Positions 29,452-38,440 of a stretch of DNA of 64,000 nt are shown here, one piece after another. Each line of letters begins with the position of its first letter. The first letter of the stretch is position 1. The notes beneath the pieces were generated by a model. That model searched no databases, was not told the DNA's origin, and saw nothing but the letters and a program-made list of their open reading frames with translations. The stretch lies in the NCBI GenBank assembly GCA_977017575.1, contig CDRNVI010000084.1:44019-108018 (forward strand), given 5' to 3'. The stretch is from Paramoeba atlantica. Taxonomy: Eukaryota > Discosea. Both the position numbers and the translations under genes were made by a program.

Positions 29452-30236
29452 TCACTGAGACCCGGCGATGTTGTGGCCGTTTCGGGAGGCCATTCCCCGT
29501 CCGCCTCGGGCGCGCCCTACGCCTCGGAAAGGTCCTCGAAAACGCTCTCCGTACCCGCGCCCTCCTCCGTTTTTTGCGTTCATAGCGGCTCCTTGCGCGA
29601 TCGACATATTTTGGTAATACGACATGGTCGCCTCGTGCGCCTGGGTATATTGATCGTCCATCGGGGCGCTCCGCGCAGTTTCTTTCCAATAGCGGCCGTA
29701 TTCTCGACCAAACTTATGTTTGTAACGAAGATTGTGCAAATTCTCAAACGCGGGCTCCACTGAAACCATCGAAAACGGACGTCCTGCTCGCGCGTGCAAC
29801 CCGCAATCTTGGAGGTGTTTCGAGATCGTGTCGAGACTTTCTCTCAAACTTATGGCATCCCCCGCAACCGCACCAGGATCTTTTGAGTTTCCAAATTGTT
29901 TGCGAATTTCATGCTCCAATCGTCCAATTAAATTGTCCCGGTATAGATCACTGCAGAAATGTCGGTATTCCCATTTTTTGGGCGGAAAAGCTTTTCGTGG
30001 GGGAGGTCATGGGCCGCAGGATCATACCCGCCCGGCGCCGACACACTCTTTGCTGCCATTCCCAGAGCTTCCCGAATTTGCGCGGATTGCCGCTCCACCG
30101 TAGCTTCCAACATACCGATGCGCTCTTGATCAATCTTCGTTGACGCCATGAGTTCCTCCATACGCTGCATCATTCTGGTATTATCCCCCAACTGCTGGAT
30201 CACATCTCTCGGAGAGGGTGGCTGACCTTCGGCCAT
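29452..30236 (-). pseudogene. Gag-like gene, copy B
   Basis: Counterpart of the copy A Gag-like gene: a coiled-coil-like N-terminus (MAEGQPPSPRDVIQQLGDNT), the conserved LRYKHKFGREYGRYWKETAR and MSIAQGAAMNAKNGGGRGYG blocks, and an arginine-glycine tail. A fossil, broken at about one place. Confidence 0.7.
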
Positions 30237-30239
30237 GGG

Positions 30240-30426
30240 AATGGACGATTAGTTAGTAGTTTTCCGAAAACGAAAGCGTTCTAAATATATATATATATCT
30301 TTCGGAAAACCCCAACAGAAATACTCTGATTTTTTTATGCTATAAAAAATCCATTTATACTAAATTATCTTTTTTTTTTTCAGATGGAATCTGCCTCCAA
30401 AAATAAAGTTCATTATCCCAGACACC
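30240..30426. other. copy B 5' leader
   Basis: A/T-rich region with an (AT)n run near 30284-30296 and a T12-13 run near 30370. On the minus strand it would be the 5' leader of copy B Gag. No gene. Confidence 0.4.
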
Positions 30427-30874
30427 TCATAATTCAATCCCTTCTTTTCGAATCTTACCTTGCACAACTTGCATTGGCTCAGAAGAAGAGTCCTTGCGTC
30501 GAAATTTGGCCCTAACATTGACCGCCACCCTACTCAACAGTTTTTCTCGGGCAACAGTGCACACCAAACTCAGCTCCTGCTGCGACAACGGCTCGGTAGG
30601 CTCGGGCCGTTGCACTGCAGGAGACGAACTGCGCGATGACCGTAAATTTCGGGTAGAGTGAAGTTCGAGTTGTGTCATCGCAACTTTCCTTTTGCGAGTG
30701 GAAAAAGGTTATAAGTCACTAGAGTAAAATAATGTATAGTATAGTATGCTAAAAGTATAATTACATGGTTCCCCCCGGAGGGGGCAAAATCAGGTACATA
30801 TATGTATATGTGCCCCGTAGGGCCACGGTCAAAGAATAAATATTTTCTTCAAGCAATTCTTTCCGTAAACTCTA
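30427..30874 (-). mobile_element. 5' end of a family-3 YR element: leader plus Gag start
   Basis: On the minus strand the element begins at 30874 with TAGAGTTTACGGAAAGAATT, runs through a leader of about 190 bases, and enters a Gag N-terminus (30678 to 30427: SLRSS-type serine-rich start, LSQQELSLVCTVAREK) that matches the Gag gene at 32672. The leader sequence recurs at 56860-58275, where a hAT element interrupts it. Fossil, 3' part absent here. Confidence 0.65.
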
Positions 30875-31396
30875 AGAGTAAATGGTTTGGAGACTTCGGG
30901 CATACGTCATTCTGGTTGTTACTGCGATCTTTAAGGAATCGAGGAAGAGAATGGCGTTTAACGCCGTTGGGGAAAGGTTCTTTTGGGTGCAACACGCCTT
31001 TAGACGGATCCATATCAGTTCTCTTGTGGACCATGTCGCGTTCGCCCACATAGGCAGAACGGCGCGTTGGAGGTCGAGAGCGTAGTGGTGCTGTGGATCG
31101 ATTCCGAGCATTTGATTTGTCAATGTTGTTCTGCGGATTTTGGTTTCTGGGGTATACTGGTCTCTGAGTCGCTCGTTGAAAGTCTTCATTCGCTTGATCC
31201 CCGTTCCTGTGATGTTCGGTGGACGCATAATTGTTTGACCCATGGACTGGGTCACGAGTATCGGCTGCTTGGGTACGAGTGTTTGTGTGTTTACATACCG
31301 GACACCATTCCACACATATTTCCGATATGAACTTGATAAAGAATTGCTCATCATAAAATCTAGCTCCACGGGCACTTCCGTGAGTTTTTGAGACAC
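30875..31396 (-). pseudogene. tyrosine recombinase N-terminal half (family 3)
   Basis: Minus-strand fossil matching the N-terminal domain of the family-3 recombinase at 53672 (WSTRELIWIRLKACCTQKNL, LNAILFLDSLKIAVTTRMTY). It ends exactly where the leader of the inserted family-3 element begins. The complementary half of a closely similar recombinase starts at 58505 on the plus strand. Confidence 0.6.
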
Positions 31397-31549
31397 TTCG
31401 ATGATTTCTCATCGAAGTGCCTACGTGTCACAGGGTGACTCATCGAAACGTCAATCTTCTCATCGAAGGTGATTTTAATTGCTTTGGAAAGAAAAAAATC
31501 GAGAACATGAAAATAAGAAAGCGGCGACACTGAGAATCTGTGTCTGCCA
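31397..31549. other. region with TCATCGAA repeats
   Basis: Contains three TCATCGAA boxes (about 31409, 31441 and 31461), partly palindromic with CTTCGATGA; a TCGATGAA palindrome of similar type recurs at 35851 and 39208. No gene. Confidence 0.4.
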
Positions 31550-31928
31550 GTAGTGGAGGTGGCGGAGTGGCAAGAATTCAAAGTTTGAAGCACATGGTGC
31601 TCAGCCGGCGAGCTCAAACCCGCTCATCGCAATATTCCCGGCGGCCTCACTCTAAGAGGCTGGGCTGATAACTGACTAGGCCCAGTACTCGGAGGACCGT
31701 CCCGGACCCTCCCCTCAGGGAACCGGCTCCCTTACCCGGCTTACACCTCTTGGGTAAGCCGTGTTGACGTACAGTTCGTCGACGCAGCGTGTTGGCAACA
31801 GCACGTTGGTGCCGCCTTGGACAAGCGGAAACTGGTAGAGGACGTCGGCCTCGGAACTTCCAAATCTGTCTGTGAAGGGTCTGGCTTGCCAGTGACCATC
31901 CGGAGCAATCGGGAATGTTTTTTTTTTG
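31550..31928 (+). mobile_element. tRNA-headed SINE with 11-bp duplication
   Basis: About 379 bases between two copies of TGTGTCTGCCA (31539-31549 and 31929-31939). Near its left end TGGCGGAGTGG (31560-31570) is a perfect Pol III A box of the tRNA-Leu/Ser type, and GAGCTCAAACCCG (31610-31622) is a plausible B box at the right spacing. It ends in T10. It is inserted in a GC-rich tandem module whose uninterrupted form follows downstream. I judge it tRNA-derived and not a functional tRNA because it continues for 290 bases and has no convincing acceptor stem. Confidence 0.65.
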
Positions 31929-32446
31929 TGTGTCTGCCACTTCCGCAGGTTTGTGTATTTCTTTTCCTATACTACGACACCTAGTTTACGTGTCTGGAGG
32001 CAAGGCCCAACTTTGAGCGAAGCCTTTTTTGAGCGAAGCCCACTTCTGGAGGCAAAAGCCCCCGTTTGCGAGCAAGGCCCAACTGTGAGCGTAGCCCTGG
32101 GACAGAATTATATTTTTTGGCGACCCACGCGCTGGAGCGCGCGGGTCGCGCACTGAGAACCTATGTCTGCCACTTCCGCAGGATTGTGTATTTGTTTTCC
32201 TATACTGCGAGACCTAGTTTACGTGTCTGGAGGCAAGGCCCAACTTTGAGCGAAGCCCACTTCTGGAGGCAAAAGCCCCCGTCTGCGAGCAAGGCCCAAC
32301 TGTGAGCGTAGCCCTGGGACAGAATTATATTTTTTGGCAACCGGCGCGCTCCATGCTCCATGCTCCACGCTCCACGCGCTGGAGCGCGCGGGTCGCGCAC
32401 TGAGAACCTATGTCTGCCACTTCCGCAGGATTGTGTATTCGTTTCA
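31929..32446. repeat. GC-rich tandem modules, about 245 bp
   Basis: Two units (ACCTATGTCTGCCACTTCCG boxes at about 32158 and 32405) with the order CTGCCACTTCCGCAGG, CCTATACTGCGAGACCTAG, GGCAAGGCCCAACTTTGAGC and GAGCAAGGCCCAACTGTGAG, then a GCGCGCTCCA ... TGGAGCGCGC inverted repeat. Part of the module reappears at 33771-33890. No coding signal. The second unit is cut by a family-3 element at 32446. Confidence 0.8.
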
Positions 32447-33770
32447 TAGTTTACGGAGAGAATTGGGCGAATAAATTATTTACGTTATACCAGTTTATCT
32501 ATTGTGTGATGGCCGAGGGGCATTGTACCTGTTGTAAGAATTCAACTGATTTGATATATACACCCCCCAGATGTAACCCCATGTGTATACAGACGAATAT
32601 GACGTTTGCTATGGTGATTATAAATTCAAGACTTTATTTCCTTTGTTAATTCGCGACAGTTAAAGTTTCTAATGACCGTGGTTGACGCTCCTTCAACTCG
32701 AGCTTTACGGTCGTCGCGTAGTTCTTCCCCTACTGCTGAGTCGCTCGTGCCTACCGAGCCGCTCACGCAGCAGGAATTAAGTCTCGTTTGTACGGTGGCC
32801 AGTGTGAAACCCTCGGTGCAGGTGCAAGCATCTTTCCGTCGCAAGGATGATCGTAATGGTGCTCGACAAACGTTGATGGGCAAGTTGCGCAAGGAAGGTC
32901 TTGACTTATGGGGGGTGTGGGAAGATAAGCCGTCTAAGGAGTACCCCTTTCCTCACCCGGATTTGGACTATTTTGAGATTAACATTATTGAGGATCGCGA
33001 GGTGCCGTCATCAGTTGCTAATTCGCAAGTCCCTATTTCTGAGCCAGTGGGATCGTCTGGGGAACTGCCAAGTAGCGCCCAAGAAATGGCAGGGGGGAGA
33101 CAGATTGAGGGACCCTCCTTGACGCTTCCGGAGGCCCCACAGGAGGGCAGGCCCAGGCTCCTTGACCCCAACGCATTGAACCCTTATGAACCGATAACCT
33201 TTGAACCGTGGATTAATGCGTTAGACGACGACGGATTCCGTACCAGAGATTTGATTCGCGAGCTGAGAGAGGCCCCGGAATTTGGTTTGCATGGTAACCG
33301 ATTTTATTATGATCGGAGCTTCGTTAAGCAGCAGGAACGTGTGTTCAATTCGATTTTTTGCAAGTGGATTGTTTTTGCTCGGTTGATACCAAATCGGAAC
33401 CAAGGGGTCTATCTCGAGATGGGACGCGGAATAATTCAAACCCTTCGGGATGCTTACTGGCGGGCGCGCCGAGTTGACGTTGATCTCGTCCACCAGAAAA
33501 TGGAGAGGAAACTGGAGAAATTGGAGAGAAAATGGAAGTAGGACGAGCGAATGGGTGGTCCCCGCGTCACCCGTTCGCAAGCTGGGAGAGGACAGAAGTG
33601 TTGTGGGATTATTTAATTTTGTTATGTTATGACCGGTCATACAGTATTCATATGAATTTTGAACGTGCATAGAATTGAACGTATCAAATATCAGATAGAA
33701 GAGGGGAATGAAGATATTGTTTTGCTTAGTGCTTTCTTTCTTTCTTATAATATTTATGATGCACAATTCT
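32447..33770 (+). mobile_element. Gag-only family-3 YR element with visible empty site
   Basis: Begins TAGTTTACGGAGAGAATT and ends TTTATGATGCACAATTCT. The left flank (GATTGTGTATTCGTTTCA) and the right flank (TCCTATACTGCGAGACC) are contiguous in the uninterrupted neighbouring module at 32181-32212, so this is a clean insertion without target duplication. It carries a leader, a Gag gene and a 3' region with a GCGAATGGGTG ... CACCCGTTCGC inverted repeat (about 33545-33580). Having no YR or RT it would be non-autonomous. Its right part is included in the tandem duplication. Confidence 0.75.
32672..33541 (+). CDS. Gag-like protein of family-3 element
   Basis: 289 codons. Serine-rich N-terminus, then EYPFPHPDLDYFEINIIED, a central region and a conserved block LDDDGFRTRDLIRELREAPE to DAYWRARRVDVDLVHQKM, ending in a charged helix. 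The block recurs in the Gag region of the larger family-3 element at 52770-53605, where a CCHC knuckle follows; here the knuckle part is absent. Function inferred as capsid-like only from that relationship. Confidence 0.6.
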   Translation: MTVVDAPSTRALRSSRSSSPTAESLVPTEPLTQQELSLVCTVASVKPSVQVQASFRRKDDRNGARQTLMGKLRKEGLDLWGVWEDKPSKEYPFPHPDLDYFEINIIEDREVPSSVANSQVPISEPVGSSGELPSSAQEMAGGRQIEGPSLTLPEAPQEGRPRLLDPNALNPYEPITFEPWINALDDDGFRTRDLIRELREAPEFGLHGNRFYYDRSFVKQQERVFNSIFCKWIVFARLIPNRNQGVYLEMGRGIIQTLRDAYWRARRVDVDLVHQKMERKLEKLERKWK

Positions 33771-33971
33771 TCCTATACTGCGAGACCTAGTTTGCGAGCA
33801 AGGCCCAACTGTGAGCGTGGGTTTATCTGTATCTGTAGTTTGCGAGCAAGGCCCAACTGTGAGCGTAGCCCACGTTTTTCCCTTCGAACGGAGTTCTACA
33901 CCACGTTGTAGCTCTCGTGATAAAAATTACTAGGCTGTTCTATTTTACTTCGGTTTCGTCCCTTCTTTTTA

Positions 33972-35156
33972 ATGAATAACAGTCAAGCGGGGAGTGCACG
34001 CGAAGCTCTTTTGAATAGTTTTGTGCGTTTCGTAGACAGCGAAATGCGTCGCACTCAAGAACAAGAGGAAGAAGAAGAGTTACCTCGCACTCCAGAGGAA
34101 TTACGAACTCCTGGTGCCTGGGCTGACAGACTTATTTTTAGCCCCTTGGTTGGGGCCGAAGCTGCTGCACGTACTTTGCTTCCGTCAGTTCGTGTATGTC
34201 CAGGTTGTGCTGAGTTTTCTTGTGTGCGCGCGTGGCGAAATTTTAATATGATCCCTCAAGGCAAGCGTGCAGAATCCTGGATGAAAAATCACGGTCTGTT
34301 GAAAGCACCTTCTTGTACTGTGCATGGTCCAAGTATGATGCGGGATATACCCGGACGGCCTAACATCCAAATGTGCTGTTTTCATGAATTCCAGCGCAAT
34401 CCGTGTCGGATGAAGCGAGGAAAACTTGAACCTTATGTGTCTGGTCGAATGGACATTGACGCGGGAAAGTTGCTTCGAATTTGGGCAGATATTGCCGATA
34501 ATTTGACAGCGGGCCAAATTGCGAGAAACCGTTCCATTAGGCACAAGGTGGTGACGAAAATTCTACACGACTTAGGCAATGCAGCACTACACCAAGAAGA
34601 AAATGCGGTGTACGCATTTTCTAGTCTGCAGGTGGATGAAACCTTCGTGGGAAAACGGAAATACCACCGAGGAAGACGCCCCCGAAACGTGGGACATTGG
34701 TTTGTGAGCATAACCGAGGTTAAGGGAAGACGAATGGGTCGGACTCATTGGAAGCTCGTTAAGCGACGAGACCACGAAACTTTGAAAAATTTCATACTTC
34801 CGCACTTGGAGAGTGCGCGGTCTTTGGTAGTGACTGATGCTTGGCGTGGATACTTGGGGATGGAGGAGTTCTGTCGGCACTTCGCCGTGAACCATTCGAG
34901 AGAGTTCGTTGAACTCCATGGCTATCATACGAACCATGCGGAGTGTGTGCACCGAATTATAAAAGACTGGACCAAGCGCCAGCACTATAATTTCGGTGCA
35001 TCAGCTCAAGACCTCAAGCGCAATATTGCTCTCCAATGCGTTAAATTCGGGAGCGTACACAATGATCCAGAGCGAGCCAAGCTTCCAATGAGGTGGGCAT
35101 GTCAGAAGAAGAAGTGCGTTTTGGGCGCACTAAAGGGATACACTTTTTTTTTTTAA
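33972..35156 (+). CDS. Merlin/IS1016-type DDE transposase (copy 1)
   Basis: 394 codons, matching the ISXO2-like/Merlin transposase family. An N-terminal cysteine cluster (CPGCAEFSCVRAW) and a helical DNA-binding part precede the catalytic core: LQVDETFVGKRKYHRGRRP (D222), LVVTDAWRGYLG (D289) and HTNHAECVHRIIKDW (E324). These elements move by cut and paste. The frame is intact and ends in a phenylalanine-coding T run. I could not find its terminal inverted repeats with confidence. An identical copy is at 40701-41885. Confidence 0.88.
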   Translation: MNNSQAGSAREALLNSFVRFVDSEMRRTQEQEEEEELPRTPEELRTPGAWADRLIFSPLVGAEAAARTLLPSVRVCPGCAEFSCVRAWRNFNMIPQGKRAESWMKNHGLLKAPSCTVHGPSMMRDIPGRPNIQMCCFHEFQRNPCRMKRGKLEPYVSGRMDIDAGKLLRIWADIADNLTAGQIARNRSIRHKVVTKILHDLGNAALHQEENAVYAFSSLQVDETFVGKRKYHRGRRPRNVGHWFVSITEVKGRRMGRTHWKLVKRRDHETLKNFILPHLESARSLVVTDAWRGYLGMEEFCRHFAVNHSREFVELHGYHTNHAECVHRIIKDWTKRQHYNFGASAQDLKRNIALQCVKFGSVHNDPERAKLPMRWACQKKKCVLGALKGYTFFF

Positions 35157-35323
35157 AATCACCTTCAGCTTTAGAAGGGCATACGACCTTTTAGCTGCAA
35201 CTTGCAGCCTTTAACTATTCTGCATTGGACGGTGATAAACTTTCATACTTCAGAAAATCACTTTCAGCTTTAGAAGGGCATACAACCTTTTAGCTGCAAC
35301 TTGCAGCCTTTAACTATTCTCAA
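35154..35323. repeat. two direct repeats downstream of Merlin
   Basis: A roughly 70-base sequence (AAATCACCTTCAGCTTTAGA onward to CAGCCTTTAACTATTCT) occurs twice in direct orientation, at about 35154-35223 and 35254-35323, separated by 30 bases. It is also in the duplicate block at 41883-42052. Possibly part of the transposon's end. Confidence 0.75.
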
Positions 35324-35397
35324 CATTCCCCAAACAACTTCAACTTTCCGCTACTGCATGTCTCTCGTGTAAACCCCGAGGCTATGCACACGCCAGT

Positions 35398-35700
35398 TTT
35401 AGGTTTCGTGCGGTGAAGTCGAACTTCGTGGAATAAGGGCCCGAGCTGAATGGGGTTTTTGGGCGCTCGAGGGCCATTGCTCCGTTTCATTCTACTTTTC
35501 ATGCATACGAAACTGGTCCGAAAAAGGCGAACTTCGTGGAATAAAGACCCGAGCTGAAAAGGGTTTTTGGGCGCTCGAGGGCCGATGCTCCGTTTTATTC
35601 TACTTTTCACGCATTCGAAACTGGTCCGAAAAATACAAACTCCGTGGATTAGGGGCCCGAGCTGAATGAGGTTTTTGGGCGCTCGAGGGCCATTGGTCCA
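35398..35700. repeat. three ~110-bp tandem repeats with GGGCGCTCGAGG core
   Basis: Three direct units whose cores lie at 35438-35475, 35548-35583 and 35656-35693. Each reads CCCGAGCTGAA, then a G/T-rich stretch, then GGGCGCTCGAGGGCC. The core resembles the minus strand of the 1-2436 satellite and the 5' repeats of RLE-1. Duplicated at 42127-42429. Confidence 0.8.
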
Positions 35701-36110
35701 TGTAGTCGTCTTTTTCACCGATGCCAAGCCGGAGGGGTATAACCGAATATTCATATCAATCCGATTTCAATATCAATCTCACTTATGGAACGATCATTAC
35801 ATTTTTGTACTTGCTTGTTTGTACCTGGAGGTTTGGGGGAGGGGGGGCACTCGATGAATATTCATCGAACGGACAGTGCGTTCGATGAATGAAAACGCAA
35901 TTTTTTTTGTAAAAAAATGCTCGACGAACGGAGCTTGGTTTTTTATTGTAAGCGAGACTGAAATACCGTTGGAAAAGGTTATAGTCCTTGCGCGCACTAA
36001 TAGGGATCGTGAGGACACGTACAGAAACAGCATCTTTATGTCTTGAAGGATTAAACCTTGCTTGCATGGTATTCTTGCGCCCAAAACAATTTTTTTTTCA
36101 TTTTTTTTTT
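35701..36110. other. junction region with palindrome and divergent SL-like sequence
   Basis: Holds an 18-bp perfect palindrome TCGATGAATATTCATCGA at 35851-35868 behind a G-rich run, and at about 36015-36047 (minus strand) a divergent leader-like sequence (AAAGATGCTGTTTCTGTACG). No gene. Duplicated at 42430-42839. Confidence 0.5.
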
Positions 36111-36595
36111 TGCAATTAATGAGGGGGGAGAAGTATGAGTCGCGGCATTGCCTCTATATTTTAACCCAGTAGACGAACCAAGTAGGTCCATTGGGGGATA
36201 TACGAGTTGAAAACAAGCAATCAAATTAGCAATTTTATATTGTTTTTTTTTTGGAGCCCAAAACGAGCAATTCGATCTCCCGTAAGTATAATAACAATAA
36301 TAACAATAATAACAATAATAATAAAAACAAGCAATCCACGCCCAATCCATTCGCGCGTTCCGGACCGGGTCTTTCGACCTCTCCACGGCCTGACTTGTGA
36401 ACCCTTCCCTTGCTATATGGGAGGGCGCAGGCGCGGGCCTGTGTCGACAGCGACACGGTCGCGAAACAGGATGCTGGTCGACGGGGAGGAGATTCACTTC
36501 CCGTGTGCTACCTCACTTGGGGTACCTAGCCCTCGCGGGCTAGGCGTGAGCATAGACTCTGTCGACTCGACCAACATCCAGGCCAGAAGTTTTCC

Positions 36596-37573
36596 TTACT
36601 CTTCTTTGCCATACCCCACAAGTGCAGGGCCTGTGTTCGCCGAGGGGAGGCGAAGAACGAGCATACGCGCCTGGGAGCGCATGAGGGTGACGTTCACACT
36701 TGTTAGTATTTGCTGTAACGCCCCCCCTTGCGAAAGTGTTCCACCTGAGGTCGCAGCTTGGCCTTTCGAGACTTCCCGCAAGACCGACATAGCGGCCGGA
36801 CTCCAGCATCCGTATGTTTCGACAGCCATAGCTGTGAACTTGGTCTTCGCTTCTTCAGCTTCCTCCCGTTGCTTCCGCTTGTGTTCGACGGCGTACCTCT
36901 CGGCGAATGACCCGGCTGCCACCATGTTAGCATCACGGACCAGGTCCGTATACTTTTGTTGCTGAACATGTGTGACAGCGAAATCAAGGACGAGGGCCTG
37001 ACCGAGACCACCGTTCCGGACATAGACATCTGCGGGTCGCGTGAGGGCGCCGCCCGGACCCCTGTTTCCCAGAGAGACTTCTCTCTGTGGGCTCAACCCG
37101 GCCTTGCTGCATTCAGCGGAGAACTGTTCCGCTAGGGCGTTGTGCCTTGTAATGATTCCGTGGCCGCACTTGCAGGCTAGCGCATGGTCCCCCCCAGGGC
37201 CGAGTGGGAGGCGACAATTCGGAATCGGGCAGTTGTGACCTTGAGGGTATATACTCTCCCCGAGCCACCAACGAATCAGAGTCCGAAGCTCAGTAGGGGT
37301 GTAGGCATGACCGCAGAGAGTTGAGGGAACCGTGAAGGCCCAGTTGGATGCCCCGTCGCCCGTTTGTGAGAGCCACCTAGCCCGAGTGCGGGGATCCGCT
37401 CTTGCGTAATCTTCCTCAAAGTCTCTCGCTGAAATCGCATGACTGAGATCGCGTTGTCGAGGAATCGCCAGATCTTGAGAAAGGTCAATATCGGGGGAGG
37501 GCGAGAAGGGGCATCTCTTTATGACGGAGTCCTTGTGGATTTTCCCGGTAGATTTGTCCACCATACACCCCAC
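36596..37573 (-). CDS. RLE-2 endonuclease region (truncated copy 1)
   Basis: 325 codons corresponding to the C-terminal part of the 1347-codon RLE-2 protein: PRQRDLSHAISARDFEEDYA, CPIPNCRLPLGPGGDHALAC (zinc finger), HGIITRHNALAEQF, and the endonuclease GGALTRPADVYVR ... QALVLDFAVTHVQQQ. Frame intact over this part; the RT is missing. Confidence 0.8.
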   Translation of the reverse strand: MGCMVDKSTGKIHKDSVIKRCPFSPSPDIDLSQDLAIPRQRDLSHAISARDFEEDYARADPRTRARWLSQTGDGASNWAFTVPSTLCGHAYTPTELRTLIRWWLGESIYPQGHNCPIPNCRLPLGPGGDHALACKCGHGIITRHNALAEQFSAECSKAGLSPQREVSLGNRGPGGALTRPADVYVRNGGLGQALVLDFAVTHVQQQKYTDLVRDANMVAAGSFAERYAVEHKRKQREEAEEAKTKFTAMAVETYGCWSPAAMSVLREVSKGQAATSGGTLSQGGALQQILTSVNVTLMRSQARMLVLRLPSANTGPALVGYGKEE

Positions 37574-38110
37574 TACACGCCGAGTGTTTTATCATGCACT
37601 TATAGTGCAGAGATTTGCTCACCATGTCCTTATCCCGCATACGACGGGTGGATCATGTGAGGTTTCGTCCTCGCCGGAGGTGTGCGGGTGCGGAGAGCTG
37701 GCGTCCCAGGTGCAGAGAGCTCGGTTGTCATGTGCAGGTGCAGAGAGCCGGATGCGTAATCCCCATATTACAGTTTCGGGGGCAATCCGGGTGCAGAGAG
37801 CTGCGACAGAGCCGAGGTGCGGAGAGCTGGGCGACCGCCAGGTGCAGAGAGCCGAGTCTCGTCGGCGGAGGACACGTCTAGTGGTCCTCAAGGGAGGCCA
37901 CTGTGACGCATGGCCCTCTCGGAGAGGAAAAAGACAAGTCGAAAAAAAAGCCGAGAGGGGGAAGCACACTCACTCCAGGGGAGTGAGTCGGGGAGGGGTG
38001 AAGTGGTGAAAGCGCGTCCCCTGCTTCAGCGACAAGAGGGACAGTTCCGACCTTAGTGCCGGCCGGCAACGGGCATGAAAATACAGTAAGAGTATGCCCG
38101 TTGCCGGGGA
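37565..38110. other. insert with GGTGCAGAGAGC repeats and a hairpin
   Basis: Interrupts the truncated RLE-2 copy between the thumb and the PRQRDLSHAI block. It contains six copies of GGTGC(A/G)GAGAGC (about 37688, 37710, 37736, 37789, 37815, 37841) and a perfect 14-bp inverted repeat CCGGCAACGGGCAT (38063-38076) with its complement at 38094-38107. The inserted element's class is unknown. Repeated at 44294-44839. Confidence 0.55.
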
Positions 38111-38418
38111 AAGAAAGGATGAACTAAGGAAAAAGGATTAATGTCCTCCACGGCGTAAGAAAAGCTCTCAGCCTCATTTGCATCCCATCGATCCTTGTCG
38201 GAAGCGAAAGCTACTGAAGCTACGTACGCTGAGGTGGCATGCATTTCCGCTGAGCGAAGGCCGAGACCGCCGAACTGTTTATTTCTTTGTGCTTGTCGTC
38301 GAGCCATGTCACTCAGTGGGCGACAAAACGTTTCAACAGTACGCTGAACGGCGTTGTCGAGTCTGCGACATAAGTCCAGTAGTTCGTCCGTCGGCGTCGT
38401 GCGAAGGGAGTAAACCAT
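38053..38418 (-). CDS. RLE-2 RT thumb fragment (truncated copy 1)
   Basis: Matches the RLE-2 protein at MVYSLRTTPTDELLDLCRRL, RPLSDMARRQAQRNKQFGGL and YVASVAFASDKDRWDANEAE, then runs into the inserted sequence. A LINE fragment, not an independent gene. Confidence 0.75.
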   Translation of the reverse strand: MVYSLRTTPTDELLDLCRRLDNAVQRTVETFCRPLSDMARRQAQRNKQFGGLGLRSAEMHATSAYVASVAFASDKDRWDANEAESFSYAVEDINPFSLVHPFFPRQRAYSYCIFMPVAGRH

Positions 38419-38440
38419 CTGGCAAAACCCTGTGCTTTCA

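Larger units (their letters stand above)
22026..30240 (-). mobile_element. YR retroelement fossil, family 1, copy B
   Basis: Minus-strand relative of copy A: Gag-like gene (29452-30236), start of the recombinase (about 29060-29394), the rest of the recombinase core (about 22900-23850) and a proline/serine/arginine-rich tail region (22026-22600). It is split by the 5.2-kb LINE at 23863-29047, and beyond 22011 by the RTE LINE, after which it appears to continue from 18208 down to the direct repeats near 17885. Broken, with two large insertions and a few smaller breaks; older than copy A. Confidence 0.7.
36110..38440 (-). mobile_element. RLE-2 LINE, 5'-truncated copy 1
   Basis: Minus-strand copy of the retrotransposon seen full length at 47706-51823. 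It starts within the RT thumb region (near 38430), has an insertion of about 500 bases (about 37565-38100), keeps the endonuclease, and ends in a 3' UTR with an ATA/ACA microsatellite (36286-36330), a CTCCCCCC box and an A11 tail (about 36106-36116). Repeated at 42839-45170. Confidence 0.8.

Noticed and set aside
31550-31640. functional tRNA-Leu/Ser gene
   Set aside because: A and B boxes are present, but I cannot form an acceptor stem and the sequence continues as a 379-bp unit with target duplications; better explained as a SINE.
36015-36047. sixth spliced-leader copy
   Set aside because: It resembles the leader only in part, with several mismatches, so I list it as SL-like and do not count it.
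36207-36965. 252-codon plus-strand frame opposite the truncated RLE-2 copy
   Set aside because: It lies antisense to the endonuclease region that matches RLE-2; shadow frame. The same applies to its duplicate at 42936-43694.
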